Source: Lachnospira pectinoschiza
Lineage (GTDB): Bacteria > Bacillota > Clostridia > Lachnospirales > Lachnospiraceae
Reading direction: 5' to 3'
DNA length: 64,000 nt
Assembly: GCF_020564355.1 (NCBI RefSeq)
Contig: NZ_JAJCRR010000006.1
Location: 62,001-126,000, forward strand
Each line of letters starts with the position of its first letter. The stretch's first letter is position 1. This document shows, piece by piece, positions 35,527-43,257 of the stretch. The notes below the pieces were generated by a model that searched no databases, was not told the DNA's origin, and saw nothing but the letters and a program-made list of their open reading frames with translations. The translations under genes were made by a program, and so were the position numbers.

Positions 35527-36678
35527 TTATAATACAGAATCTTTTTTATAACGGGAAATGACCAGTGCTGCGCTAAATGCCGCAAAGGCAAACAAAAGCT
35601 GGATTCCCAGATACATGGTATAGGTCTTTAACTCACCGGAAGTTCCTGTATACTGTGTACAAAGCTCATCGGTGCGGATATACCAGTAGGCAGGAAGAAA
35701 GTGTGCCGCCTTTATGACATTTTTTCCTAAGAATTCCATTGGAATAAAAACACCGCATAAAAATGACATGCACAGCCCGATAACATTAGACCACATATTT
35801 AAAATGTTCGGATTGTAAGCCAAAAAGCTGATAAGGTAGGTAATGCCGACAGAAACCAGCAGGAATACAAAACTGTTGATAACCAGCATCAGTCCCCGTA
35901 CCGACAGCAGCCCTTTTCCACAGACCGTCAAAGCCAGCACCATAAAAACAAGCCATAATAAAATGCTGTATGTCAGGCAGGCAAGGGCAAGCGCCGTATT
36001 GTAGTGGACGGCGGATACGGCACTGCACCGTATCCGGTAGTTGACATTTTTTTCACGGAAAATCAGCAGCAGTCCGCCAAGGCTTGTAATGACAGTAGCA
36101 ATAAAAATGTACGGAAGATAGTGAAAATAGCGTTCAATATTTTGAACGGTAATCTGCACATCGTCCTGCCGGGTATCGGAAAGCAGTGTTGCTTCCTCTA
36201 CAGAACCGATACAGTCATCGGTGAGCCGCGCGGCTTCATCGCAGGAATATCCGGTATTTCTGAAATTAAAAAATACATTGAGGAAGGTGTTAATGCTGTT
36301 ATCCAAAAAGTAAGCATAACTGCTGTTTTGTTGTTTCACATTTTTAAGTGAATCCGGATTTTCAGAAAAGCCGTCAGGGATAATCAGCACATAATCTACA
36401 TTTCTGAAAAATAATTCATCAGCAATCGCTTCGTTGTCGTCTTTTATGGAAGTGAGGTTCTGTGTTCGGTCAAGGTAATTATACAGCACGCGGCTTTCAT
36501 CTGTATTGTCATGGTCGAACACGGCAACCGTCAGCCTTTTTGCGGTAAAAAGAGTGTCGGTATTTTCAGACATGGTATTTGCCATAATCACACTGATAGC
36601 GGCAAAAGCAATAACATACAGCAGTACCGAAGTAATCTGTCTGCGCAGTGATTTATAAAAAGCTTTAAAGACTTGCAT
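35527..36678 (-). CDS. ABC-2 type exporter permease (second subunit)
   Basis: A 383-aa YhgE/Pip-like ABC-2 permease. One N-terminal helix, a large extracellular loop (about 40-185), then five membrane helices. The conserved GVFIPMEFLGKNVIKAAHFLPAYWYI precedes the last helix. AAGGAGG precedes the ATG. It overlaps the upstream permease gene by 14 bp, so the pair is translated together and probably forms a heterodimer driven by the ATPase at 37825. Likely a drug, peptide or lipid exporter; cargo unknown. Confidence 0.9.
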   Translation of the reverse strand: MQVFKAFYKSLRRQITSVLLYVIAFAAISVIMANTMSENTDTLFTAKRLTVAVFDHDNTDESRVLYNYLDRTQNLTSIKDDNEAIADELFFRNVDYVLIIPDGFSENPDSLKNVKQQNSSYAYFLDNSINTFLNVFFNFRNTGYSCDEAARLTDDCIGSVEEATLLSDTRQDDVQITVQNIERYFHYLPYIFIATVITSLGGLLLIFREKNVNYRIRCSAVSAVHYNTALALACLTYSILLWLVFMVLALTVCGKGLLSVRGLMLVINSFVFLLVSVGITYLISFLAYNPNILNMWSNVIGLCMSFLCGVFIPMEFLGKNVIKAAHFLPAYWYIRTDELCTQYTGTSGELKTYTMYLGIQLLFAFAAFSAALVISRYKKDSVL

Positions 36679-37801
36679 AATCAGACCTCCTTAATATCAG
36701 ACCGGAAATAAAGCACAGCACCAGTGTCATGACAGCCAGTATGCCCATATTGCGCGCAAAGCGGGTCAGGGAAGGATACATATTTAATGCGTACAGACTG
36801 TCTGAAATCAGTGCCGCCGGATTTATGCGGTTAAACAGCGGGCAGATATGTTCTATCCAATCTTTCATGGTTGCCGCCATAAGTCCGGCAAAAAATGAGT
36901 TGACCATCATAAATACAAGGGCAATGCCCATTTTAATGTGCATACTGCATTTAAAGGCGATTCCGATAAAAACACCGGCGGCAAGGGAAAAAAGCGTACC
37001 CATAAGTGCTGTGGCAAAGGAAAGACCTAAGCGGTTTCCGAAATCCAGCTTTAAAATCACAGTCAGATAGAAAAACAGTAAAAAAACACCGACGGACTGA
37101 AGCACAAAAGCGGCAGCGAGGTCACTTAAAATCATGACGGACTTGCGTGTCGGTGCACATTCACGGCGCATGCCAAGGCTCGATAAGTTGGCAAGGGCAG
37201 TGCCGATACATTCTACACCGGAAGATACACTCATCAGACAGCACATCGCAATCAAAGCATAAAAATACTGCATATACGGGTCGTAGGAAGCATCTGCCAG
37301 AGAAATTTCACTGCCGTAGGAGTGGCGTTTGGATAAAAAATCAATGGAATCGGCCAGCTTTTCCGGGTGTTCTGCGGCAATTTTTTCAAATACACTGCTC
37401 TGGGTGCAGTATTGGGATAAAAAAGACTGCATCAGGGTCTGTTCCATGCCGTTTTCTGCAACGGTCAGGTGCGGTGTGGCATCAACATAAAAAATGCCGG
37501 TGGCTTTATTTTCCTTTAACATTGCGATGGCAGTGTCTTCATCGGTAAAGGTCAAATCAAATAAGGCTTTTCCGTCTGATTTTTCAACTTCTTTTAAGAC
37601 CGTTTCAAAGGCAGTATTTTCATGAACCGTCACGACAGCGGCAGGAATTGTGTTTAATTCCAGCTCCGTGCCGTTTAGAAGCCTGCCAAAGCCCAGGTAA
37701 AAGAATGTGCCTAAGATAAGTGGAAAAGCCAATGTCCAAAAGGTCAGGTCTTTTTGAAGAAATATACTTTTCAGCCTGTATAAAAACAATCGTAAAAACA
37801 T
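36665..37801 (-). CDS. ABC-2 type exporter permease (first subunit)
   Basis: A 378-aa ABC-2 permease with the same plan as its neighbour: N-terminal helix (TFWTLAFPLILGTFFYLGF), extracellular domain, then five helices. GAGGAGGT lies before the ATG. It follows the ATPase gene by 23 bp. The paired permeases with one ATPase and a divergent two-component system resemble LiaRS- or DesKR-linked exporters that respond to membrane-active compounds. Confidence 0.9.
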   Translation of the reverse strand: MFLRLFLYRLKSIFLQKDLTFWTLAFPLILGTFFYLGFGRLLNGTELELNTIPAAVVTVHENTAFETVLKEVEKSDGKALFDLTFTDEDTAIAMLKENKATGIFYVDATPHLTVAENGMEQTLMQSFLSQYCTQSSVFEKIAAEHPEKLADSIDFLSKRHSYGSEISLADASYDPYMQYFYALIAMCCLMSVSSGVECIGTALANLSSLGMRRECAPTRKSVMILSDLAAAFVLQSVGVFLLFFYLTVILKLDFGNRLGLSFATALMGTLFSLAAGVFIGIAFKCSMHIKMGIALVFMMVNSFFAGLMAATMKDWIEHICPLFNRINPAALISDSLYALNMYPSLTRFARNMGILAVMTLVLCFISGLILRRSDYASL

Positions 37802-37824
37802 TATAAACCTCCTCTCAATGTAAG

Positions 37825-38766
37825 TTAATCTCTTAATTCGCTTCCGGTAATTTCAAGGAAAACATCATTTAAAGTCGGAAGTTCCGAATAAACGCGCCCA
37901 AAGGCAATGTTTTCCTCCTGTAAGTAAGACAGAAGATGAATCAGGTTGTGGCTGCCGCCACTGCACTGTACGGTCAGTCTGTTATTTTCATAAGAAACGT
38001 CATAGACATGGTTAAGCCTGCGGACAGCCTCAAGCTGTGTATCGGTCAGCTCTAAAATTTCTACGGTTAAAGTTTCGCTTTTTTTAATGAGCTGTTTTAA
38101 TTCGGTGGCAGTACCGTTTGCAAGGTTGCGTCCTTTATCCATAATCACAATGCGCGAACAGATTTGTTCCACTTCTTCCATATAATGGGATGTGTAAATA
38201 ATGGTTGCGCCTTCTTCGTTTAATTTTAAAATGCCCTGTAAAATTTTATTACGGCTCTGTGGGTCTACGGCAACGGTCGGTTCGTCCAGCAGAATCAGCT
38301 TCGGCTTGTGCGCAATGCCGCAGGCGATGTTTAAACGGCGGAGCAGTCCGCCGGAGAGTTTTTTGGGATAAAATTTTACAAAATCCGAAAGTCCCGCAAA
38401 TTCAACCGCCTCTGCAACATATTGGCGGCGAAGCTTCTTATCTTTAATGTATAGACCACAGAAATAATCAATATTTTCCTGTACGGTCAGTGTGTCAAAA
38501 ACGGCGACATTCTGAAAGACAACGCCGATATTGCGCTTTAAATCATAGCTGTCGGGCTTCATAGGTTTTCCAAAGACCTCGATTGAACCTTTATCGTATG
38601 CCAGCAGGGACAGCAGACAGTTCATGGTCGTTGTCTTTCCGGAACCGTTCGGCCCTAAAAGCCCTAAAATTTCTCCTTTGGATACGGTTAAGTTAAAATG
38701 GTCCACGGCAACCAGTTCATGATAACGTTTGACCAGATTTTCAATTTTTACAATGGTTTCTGCCAT
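37825..38766 (-). CDS. ABC exporter ATP-binding protein
   Basis: A 313-aa ATPase of the drug/peptide exporter class. Walker A GPNGSGKTT, signature LSGGLLRR, Walker B LILLDEPT, and the H-loop TSHYMEE. The signature has LSGGLLRRL in place of LSGGQ, as in many ABC-2 ATPases. A C-terminal 80-residue domain is typical of the subfamily. CAGGAGGA precedes the ATG. It heads the three-gene operon and is divergent from the kinase/regulator pair. Confidence 0.94.
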   Translation of the reverse strand: MAETIVKIENLVKRYHELVAVDHFNLTVSKGEILGLLGPNGSGKTTTMNCLLSLLAYDKGSIEVFGKPMKPDSYDLKRNIGVVFQNVAVFDTLTVQENIDYFCGLYIKDKKLRRQYVAEAVEFAGLSDFVKFYPKKLSGGLLRRLNIACGIAHKPKLILLDEPTVAVDPQSRNKILQGILKLNEEGATIIYTSHYMEEVEQICSRIVIMDKGRNLANGTATELKQLIKKSETLTVEILELTDTQLEAVRRLNHVYDVSYENNRLTVQCSGGSHNLIHLLSYLQEENIAFGRVYSELPTLNDVFLEITGSELRD

Positions 38767-38867
38767 AAAAAATCCTCCTGATAATGTTGGTGTTCATATT
38801 GTAAGCTGTTATAAACATTGTAGCGTGTGAGGGCAGAATGCGGTAGTGAAGAATATCAGAATCGGAA

Positions 38868-38896
38868 GTGACATTTGTCATATCTTGCGGTACAAT
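38868..38896 (+). promoter_or_regulatory. Promoter and palindrome before the two-component genes
   Basis: GTGACA (38868-38873) and TACAAT (38891-38896) are 17 bp apart. The palindrome TGACA-TT-TGTCA (38869-38880) overlaps the -35, a plausible site for the response regulator. Confidence 0.6.
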
Positions 38897-38961
38897 AAAA
38901 ATATAAATAATCAGAAGGACGGCAGATTTTAGCGGGACTGCCGTATGGAAATGAGGAAAAT

Positions 38962-39654
38962 GTGAGAAAGATTACAGATATGCTGGTACTGTACGTGCTG
39001 TGTGCCGTACTCGAATCAGCCTGCGGGATTACCAATCATGTAGTGGTGAGTCTGCTGTTGTTATTTATTGAGGTGTGTGCCGTTATATATCTGCAAAGCA
39101 TGGCGGGAAGGACATTTGCGGTGACGGTCTATCTGTTGTCGTTTTTAGTGATAAAAGAGACATCATATGGCTTTCCGGTTGTACTGTATGCCGTCTGGGA
39201 ACAGGTGCTGGAGGCATGGGAGAAAAAAGAGATAAAAAGGACGGCAGTAGCAGGCATTACAGTTTTTTTGTGGGTATTTTTTGGCGTTGCGGCATCGCGC
39301 TATATCCTGTCGGGTACAGACAGGATACAGTGGCAGATACTATGGATTGTTTTTGACATGCTGGCGGTATATCTGCGGCAGATGACATGGCAGGATAGAG
39401 AACTGCAAAAGGAGTTCATCCGCATACAGGATGATGACAGGGTGAAGCTTTTACTGCGGGAGCATCCCGCCTTTTATCAGATTTTAATTCAGGATAACGG
39501 TAAATGTGTGCATCCGGGGGACGGTACGGGAATCGGGATTACCAATATGCGCCAGCGGGTGGAAACGTTTGGCGGAACGATAGATATCCGCACAGAAAAC
39601 GGATACCGCATTTTTATCCACATTCCAAAAGCAGATATTCCTGCCGGAAGATGA
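38962..39654 (+). CDS. Internally deleted DesK-type sensor kinase
   Basis: A 230-aa remnant of a histidine kinase. The N-terminal five-helix membrane sensor (about 1-145) and the helix RELQKEFIRIQDD are present. The reading then jumps to DRVKLLLREHPAFYQILIQDNGK, which belongs to the ATPase domain after the N-box; the G-box region GDGTGIGITNMRQRVE follows. The phospho-acceptor histidine (IHDxxGH), DHp helices and N-box, about 130 residues in relatives, are missing without a frameshift. It cannot be a normal kinase. It may be a decayed gene or a dominant sensor; the neighbouring regulator looks intact. Confidence 0.8.
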   Translation: MRKITDMLVLYVLCAVLESACGITNHVVVSLLLLFIEVCAVIYLQSMAGRTFAVTVYLLSFLVIKETSYGFPVVLYAVWEQVLEAWEKKEIKRTAVAGITVFLWVFFGVAASRYILSGTDRIQWQILWIVFDMLAVYLRQMTWQDRELQKEFIRIQDDDRVKLLLREHPAFYQILIQDNGKCVHPGDGTGIGITNMRQRVETFGGTIDIRTENGYRIFIHIPKADIPAGR

Positions 39655-39718
39655 GAAACTGTCCGGGATTTTTTCACTGCCGTTTTGCGGCAAAATTACC
39701 CGGAAAATAAGGAGAAGT

Positions 39719-40345
39719 ATGAAAGTAGTAATAATTGACGATGATAAACTGGTAAGCATGTCTTTGAAAATGATTCTGGAAAACGGAACGGATATTGAAG
39801 TGGCGGCAGTCGGAGAAGACGGACGGGAAGCTGTGTCACTATATAAAAAATACAGTCCTGATATTTTACTGCTGGATATCCGTATGCAGTATATGACCGG
39901 ACTGGAAGCGGCAAGAAATGTGCTTGCGGCATATCCGGATGCCAAAATTCTTTTCCTGACGACATTTTCAGATGACGAATATATTATTGAAGCACTCGAA
40001 ATCGGTGTAAAGGGATACCTGCTCAAACAGGATTACGAAGGACTGGTTCCGGCAATCCGTGCAGCAGCGTCCGGACAGATTGTCTTTGGCGGAAAAATTG
40101 TCGATAAGCTGCCGGGACTGCTTGGCGGAACAGCCGCTTATGATTATGCGGCACAGGGAATCACACAGAAAGAATACGAAATGATACAGCTCGTTGCACA
40201 GGGGCTCAGCAATAAGGAGATTGCAGAAAAGACTTTTTTGTCAGAGGGAACAATCCGTAATTATATCAGCACCGTACTGGAAAAGCTGAATTTGCGGGAC
40301 AGAACCCAGCTGGCAGTGTTTTATTATCAGAACGGAGGTCGGTAA
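39719..40345 (+). CDS. NarL/DesR-family response regulator
   Basis: A 208-aa regulator. The receiver domain has acidic VIIDDDK, phosphorylation site D53 in LLLDIRM, T81 region LFLTTFSDDEY and K103 in KGYLLKQD. The LuxR-type HTH is QLVAQGLSNKEIAEKTFLSE then GTIRNYISTVLEKL. AAGGAGAAG at 39709-39717 is the ribosome binding site. It follows the broken kinase by 64 bp and precedes a hydrolase gene by 2 bp. It probably controls the divergent ABC exporter; with its kinase damaged it may depend on another donor. Confidence 0.93.
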   Translation: MKVVIIDDDKLVSMSLKMILENGTDIEVAAVGEDGREAVSLYKKYSPDILLLDIRMQYMTGLEAARNVLAAYPDAKILFLTTFSDDEYIIEALEIGVKGYLLKQDYEGLVPAIRAAASGQIVFGGKIVDKLPGLLGGTAAYDYAAQGITQKEYEMIQLVAQGLSNKEIAEKTFLSEGTIRNYISTVLEKLNLRDRTQLAVFYYQNGGR

Positions 40346-40347
40346 AA

Positions 40348-41451
40348 ATGGGTGGCATTGAAGACTATATCAAATGGCGCGGGGATTTGACGTTTGAGCA
40401 GTCTGCATTTAATGAGGTGGATAATCTGGTGCTGTCGCAGATTGCTTATGTGGATTTTAAAAATATCATACCGGCGGCAGGCAGTAAAGAAAAAATTACC
40501 CTGCGGCAGGCGGCACATGATTTTTTTGACTTAAATGATGAGGAAGAATTACAAAAAGTCACATCGTTTATCAGGGAAGCACCGTTTTTTATGCGGATTG
40601 CAGCGGAAAGCAGGCGTTTCGGGGATATTGTGCTTTCCGATTATGCAGATGTGACAGATGACCATGAGGAGAAGCAGTTTGCAGCATTCTGTGCGGAACT
40701 TCCCGATGATACGTACTACATTGCATTCCGCGGGACAGATGATACGATTATCGGCTGGAAAGAAGATTTTAACATGGGTGTCATGATGCCGGTGCCGTCC
40801 CAGCTTGAAGCTGTAGAGTATGTCAATACCGTTATGCGCTGGAAACGCGGAAAGCTTCGTCTTGGCGGTCATTCAAAGGGCGGCAATCTTGCGATTTATG
40901 CCGCCGTCTTTGCAAAGCCGTCCATTCAGCGCAAGGTGGTGAAAGTCTATAACAATGATGGACCGGGATTTACAAAAGAGATGATTGAAAGTGAAGCGTA
41001 CCGGAAAATGCTGCCGCAGATTCAGACGATTGTACCGCAGCATTCCCTTGTCGGTATGTTACTGTGGCAGGAAGAAGAATATCTGGTGGTGTGCAGCAGT
41101 CAGACAGGAATCATGCAGCATGATGCCATGTCGTGGCAGGTAGAGGGCAAATGCTTTGTGACATGTCCGTCTCTCAGCGCGAACAGTAAGAATTTTCATG
41201 AAGCCATAACATCATGGCTGGAGGGTCTGTCTGCAAAGGAACGGGAAAAATTTGTGGATACACTTTTTGAACTTATTACCGCAAGCGGTGCAAAGACTCT
41301 TTCAGACATCAACGCCGATATCCTTCGCAGTGCCAACGCCACCATCAAAATGTTCGGTACACTGGATGCGGGAACAAAAGGATTATTGTTAAAAATACTA
41401 AAAGCCCTCTCAACCGAAATCAAGAGGGCAAGAAAGAGTAAAAACAGATAA
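40348..41451 (+). CDS. DUF2974 alpha/beta-hydrolase (Mbeg1-like)
   Basis: A 367-aa lipase-like protein. The oxyanion part YYIAFRGTDDTIIGWKEDF and nucleophile elbow GGHSKGGNLA (Ser in GHSKG) are clear, and VYNNDGPGF and VPQHSLVGML carry likely Asp/His positions. It has no signal peptide. The family occurs widely in Firmicutes with no firm function; an intracellular lipase or esterase role is inferred. GGAGG at 40335-40339 is the site, overlapping the regulator's end, so the two are coupled. Confidence 0.88.
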   Translation: MGGIEDYIKWRGDLTFEQSAFNEVDNLVLSQIAYVDFKNIIPAAGSKEKITLRQAAHDFFDLNDEEELQKVTSFIREAPFFMRIAAESRRFGDIVLSDYADVTDDHEEKQFAAFCAELPDDTYYIAFRGTDDTIIGWKEDFNMGVMMPVPSQLEAVEYVNTVMRWKRGKLRLGGHSKGGNLAIYAAVFAKPSIQRKVVKVYNNDGPGFTKEMIESEAYRKMLPQIQTIVPQHSLVGMLLWQEEEYLVVCSSQTGIMQHDAMSWQVEGKCFVTCPSLSANSKNFHEAITSWLEGLSAKEREKFVDTLFELITASGAKTLSDINADILRSANATIKMFGTLDAGTKGLLLKILKALSTEIKRARKSKNR

Positions 41452-41514
41452 TAGGACAGATAAAAGGATAAGCCGAAGTCAAGTAACACGTTGAGGCGTT
41501 CCTTTTATATGCCT

Positions 41515-42843
41515 CTATTTGTTATGGGTACGCCGCAGAAAAATCCACCCCAAAAGGCAGAACGCCATAAACATCGGATAGTAGTTATACGCGATAATAT
41601 CCACACCGCTCAGCGGCATAACAGCAGAAGCTGTGGCTGCGGAAGCATAAAGCACCTGTGCGCCGTAAGGTAAAAGCCCTTGTGTTACGGAAGCGCTGAT
41701 ATCTAATAAAGAAGCTGTTTCACGCGGCGAAATATCATATTCGGTACTGATTTCCTTTGCAATCGGACCGGCAAGAATAATTGAAATTGTATTGTTGGCA
41801 GTTGCTGTATCAATACCGGCAGTTAAAACGCTGATACCGAAACGTGCACCCTTTGGTGAGCGGATTCTCTGATGGATGGCAGTTAAAAGCCAGTCAATAC
41901 CGCCGTTATATTTAATCAGTGAACCGATACAGCTGACAATAATTGAAATTACTGTAATATCATACATGGCGGTAATGCCATCGCCCATACATGTAAAAAT
42001 CTCCATGCCGGAAAGATTTCCGGTGAAAATTCCGGCAGCAAGAGAAAAGACCGTGCCTAAAATCAGTACGGCGAATACATTCATGCCGCACAAGGCGCTT
42101 ACCAGTACAAAAAGATATGGTGCAATCAAAAGCAGATTGGCATCCTTTGCGTAAACGGAAACGACCTCCGAATGGGAAGGCAGAATCAGCAGTAATACAA
42201 AAGTCAGGATAGCGGCAGGCAGTACAATAAAAAAGTTTGTGCGGAATTTATCTTTCATGGAACAGCCCTGCGTGCGGGTTGCGGCAATTGTGGTGTCGGA
42301 AATCATCGAAAGATTATCCCCGAACATCGCACCGCTGATGACCGCTCCGATGCACATGGCAAGGGAAATCGAAGTCTTTTCACTGATACCGACCGCAATC
42401 GGTGCCAGTGCGGAAATCGTTCCGACACTTGTTCCCATGGATATGGAAAGAAAACAGCCGATAATAAACAGTCCGGCGGCAGACCAGCTGGCAGGAAGCA
42501 GTTTTAATCCTAAATTTACCGTGTGTTCAACGCCGCCCGCGGCGGATACGGCTCCGGAAAATGCGCCTGCCGTCAGGAAAATTAGACACATGGTAATAAT
42601 ATTTTCATCGGCAAGCCCTTTGGCAATGACCGTGATTTTTTCAGAAAATGAAAGTGTGCGTGTCTGTAAAAATGCCGTCAGCAGAGCAGCTAAAAAAGCA
42701 ATAATTGCAGGCATATTGTAAAAGTCGTGAAATATAATACCGGAACCGGCATAAATCACTAAAAAAACACCAATTGGCAGAAGTGCCAGCGGTGAAGGTT
42801 TAAGGGAATCCTTTAAGGGCATATTTGCAGTTGTATTGTTCAT
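41515..42843 (-). CDS. NhaC-family Na+/H+ antiporter
   Basis: A 442-aa membrane protein with about 12 helices. Characteristic segments are GTSVGTISALAPIAVGI, GAMFGDNLSMISDTTIAA (acidic residues in the transport path) and GIDTATANNTISIILAGP. It would exchange Na+ for H+ or a related counter-ion, perhaps malate/lactate or tyrosine as in some relatives. The ATG at 42843 is selected since GAGGA lies 6 nt upstream; a farther in-frame ATG at 42906 lacks a site. It is divergent from feoAB. Confidence 0.88.
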   Translation of the reverse strand: MNNTTANMPLKDSLKPSPLALLPIGVFLVIYAGSGIIFHDFYNMPAIIAFLAALLTAFLQTRTLSFSEKITVIAKGLADENIITMCLIFLTAGAFSGAVSAAGGVEHTVNLGLKLLPASWSAAGLFIIGCFLSISMGTSVGTISALAPIAVGISEKTSISLAMCIGAVISGAMFGDNLSMISDTTIAATRTQGCSMKDKFRTNFFIVLPAAILTFVLLLILPSHSEVVSVYAKDANLLLIAPYLFVLVSALCGMNVFAVLILGTVFSLAAGIFTGNLSGMEIFTCMGDGITAMYDITVISIIVSCIGSLIKYNGGIDWLLTAIHQRIRSPKGARFGISVLTAGIDTATANNTISIILAGPIAKEISTEYDISPRETASLLDISASVTQGLLPYGAQVLYASAATASAVMPLSGVDIIAYNYYPMFMAFCLLGWIFLRRTHNK

Positions 42844-43024
42844 GTGAATCCTCGCTTCTTTTAATATTATTTTAATAGCTTTGATATCTGCTGCTAATAT
42901 TTGCAATCCCCCTGTGGGACAGAAATTTTAAAATTATGCATCAATTTGTTATTTGATGAGCAACGTACTTATAGTATAAGAAGAAAAGAGAGGTGTCAAC
43001 ACATTATTTTTTCCATTCTTTTCG

Positions 43025-43053
43025 TTGACAGGAAAAAAGTACAATAATATACT
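43025..43053 (+). promoter_or_regulatory. Promoter of feoAB
   Basis: TTGACA (43025-43030) and TATACT (43048-43053) with 17 bp between. Just downstream is the dyad ATTTTCA-N12-TGAAAAT (43065-43090), which might be an operator for an iron-responsive repressor. The leader is about 200 nt and contains repeat copy C. Confidence 0.78.
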
Positions 43054-43103
43054 TAATGAGAAATATTTTCAATTAAAGATTTGTGAAAATGATAGACAAA
43101 AAG

Positions 43104-43257
43104 AGGAATAGAGGATAGTATGAACAAGCCATAAACGAAAGCCTGTTCATACAGCGCTTTGTGCCGCAGGCGTCACGAAGCTGCTTTTATCGCAGAACTG
43201 AATAGGTTCAGTCCGCGGTTCCTCCGGAATTAGAATGCCTGCGGAATAGAGGATAGT
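43104..43257 (+). repeat. Structured intergenic repeat, copy C (before feoAB)
   Basis: P1: GTATGAACAAGC (43118-43129), loop CATAAACGAAA, GCCTGTTCATAC (43141-43152), one A-C mismatch. P2: GCTTTGTG (43156-43163), loop CCGCAGGCGT, CACGAAGC (43174-43181) with a compensating wobble. P3: ACTGAA/TTCAGT. GCCTGCGG (43237-43244) matches the P2 loop. GAATAGAGGATAGTATGA occurs at both ends (43106-43123 and 43243-43260), so the ribosome binding site and start codon are duplicated. The 5' copy opens a mini-ORF ATG AAC AAG CCA TAA. Confidence 0.85.

Noticed and set aside
41397..41432. GCCCTCT/AGAGGGC hairpin as terminator of the DUF2974 gene
   Set aside because: It lies inside the coding end and lacks a T-run, so it was not called.
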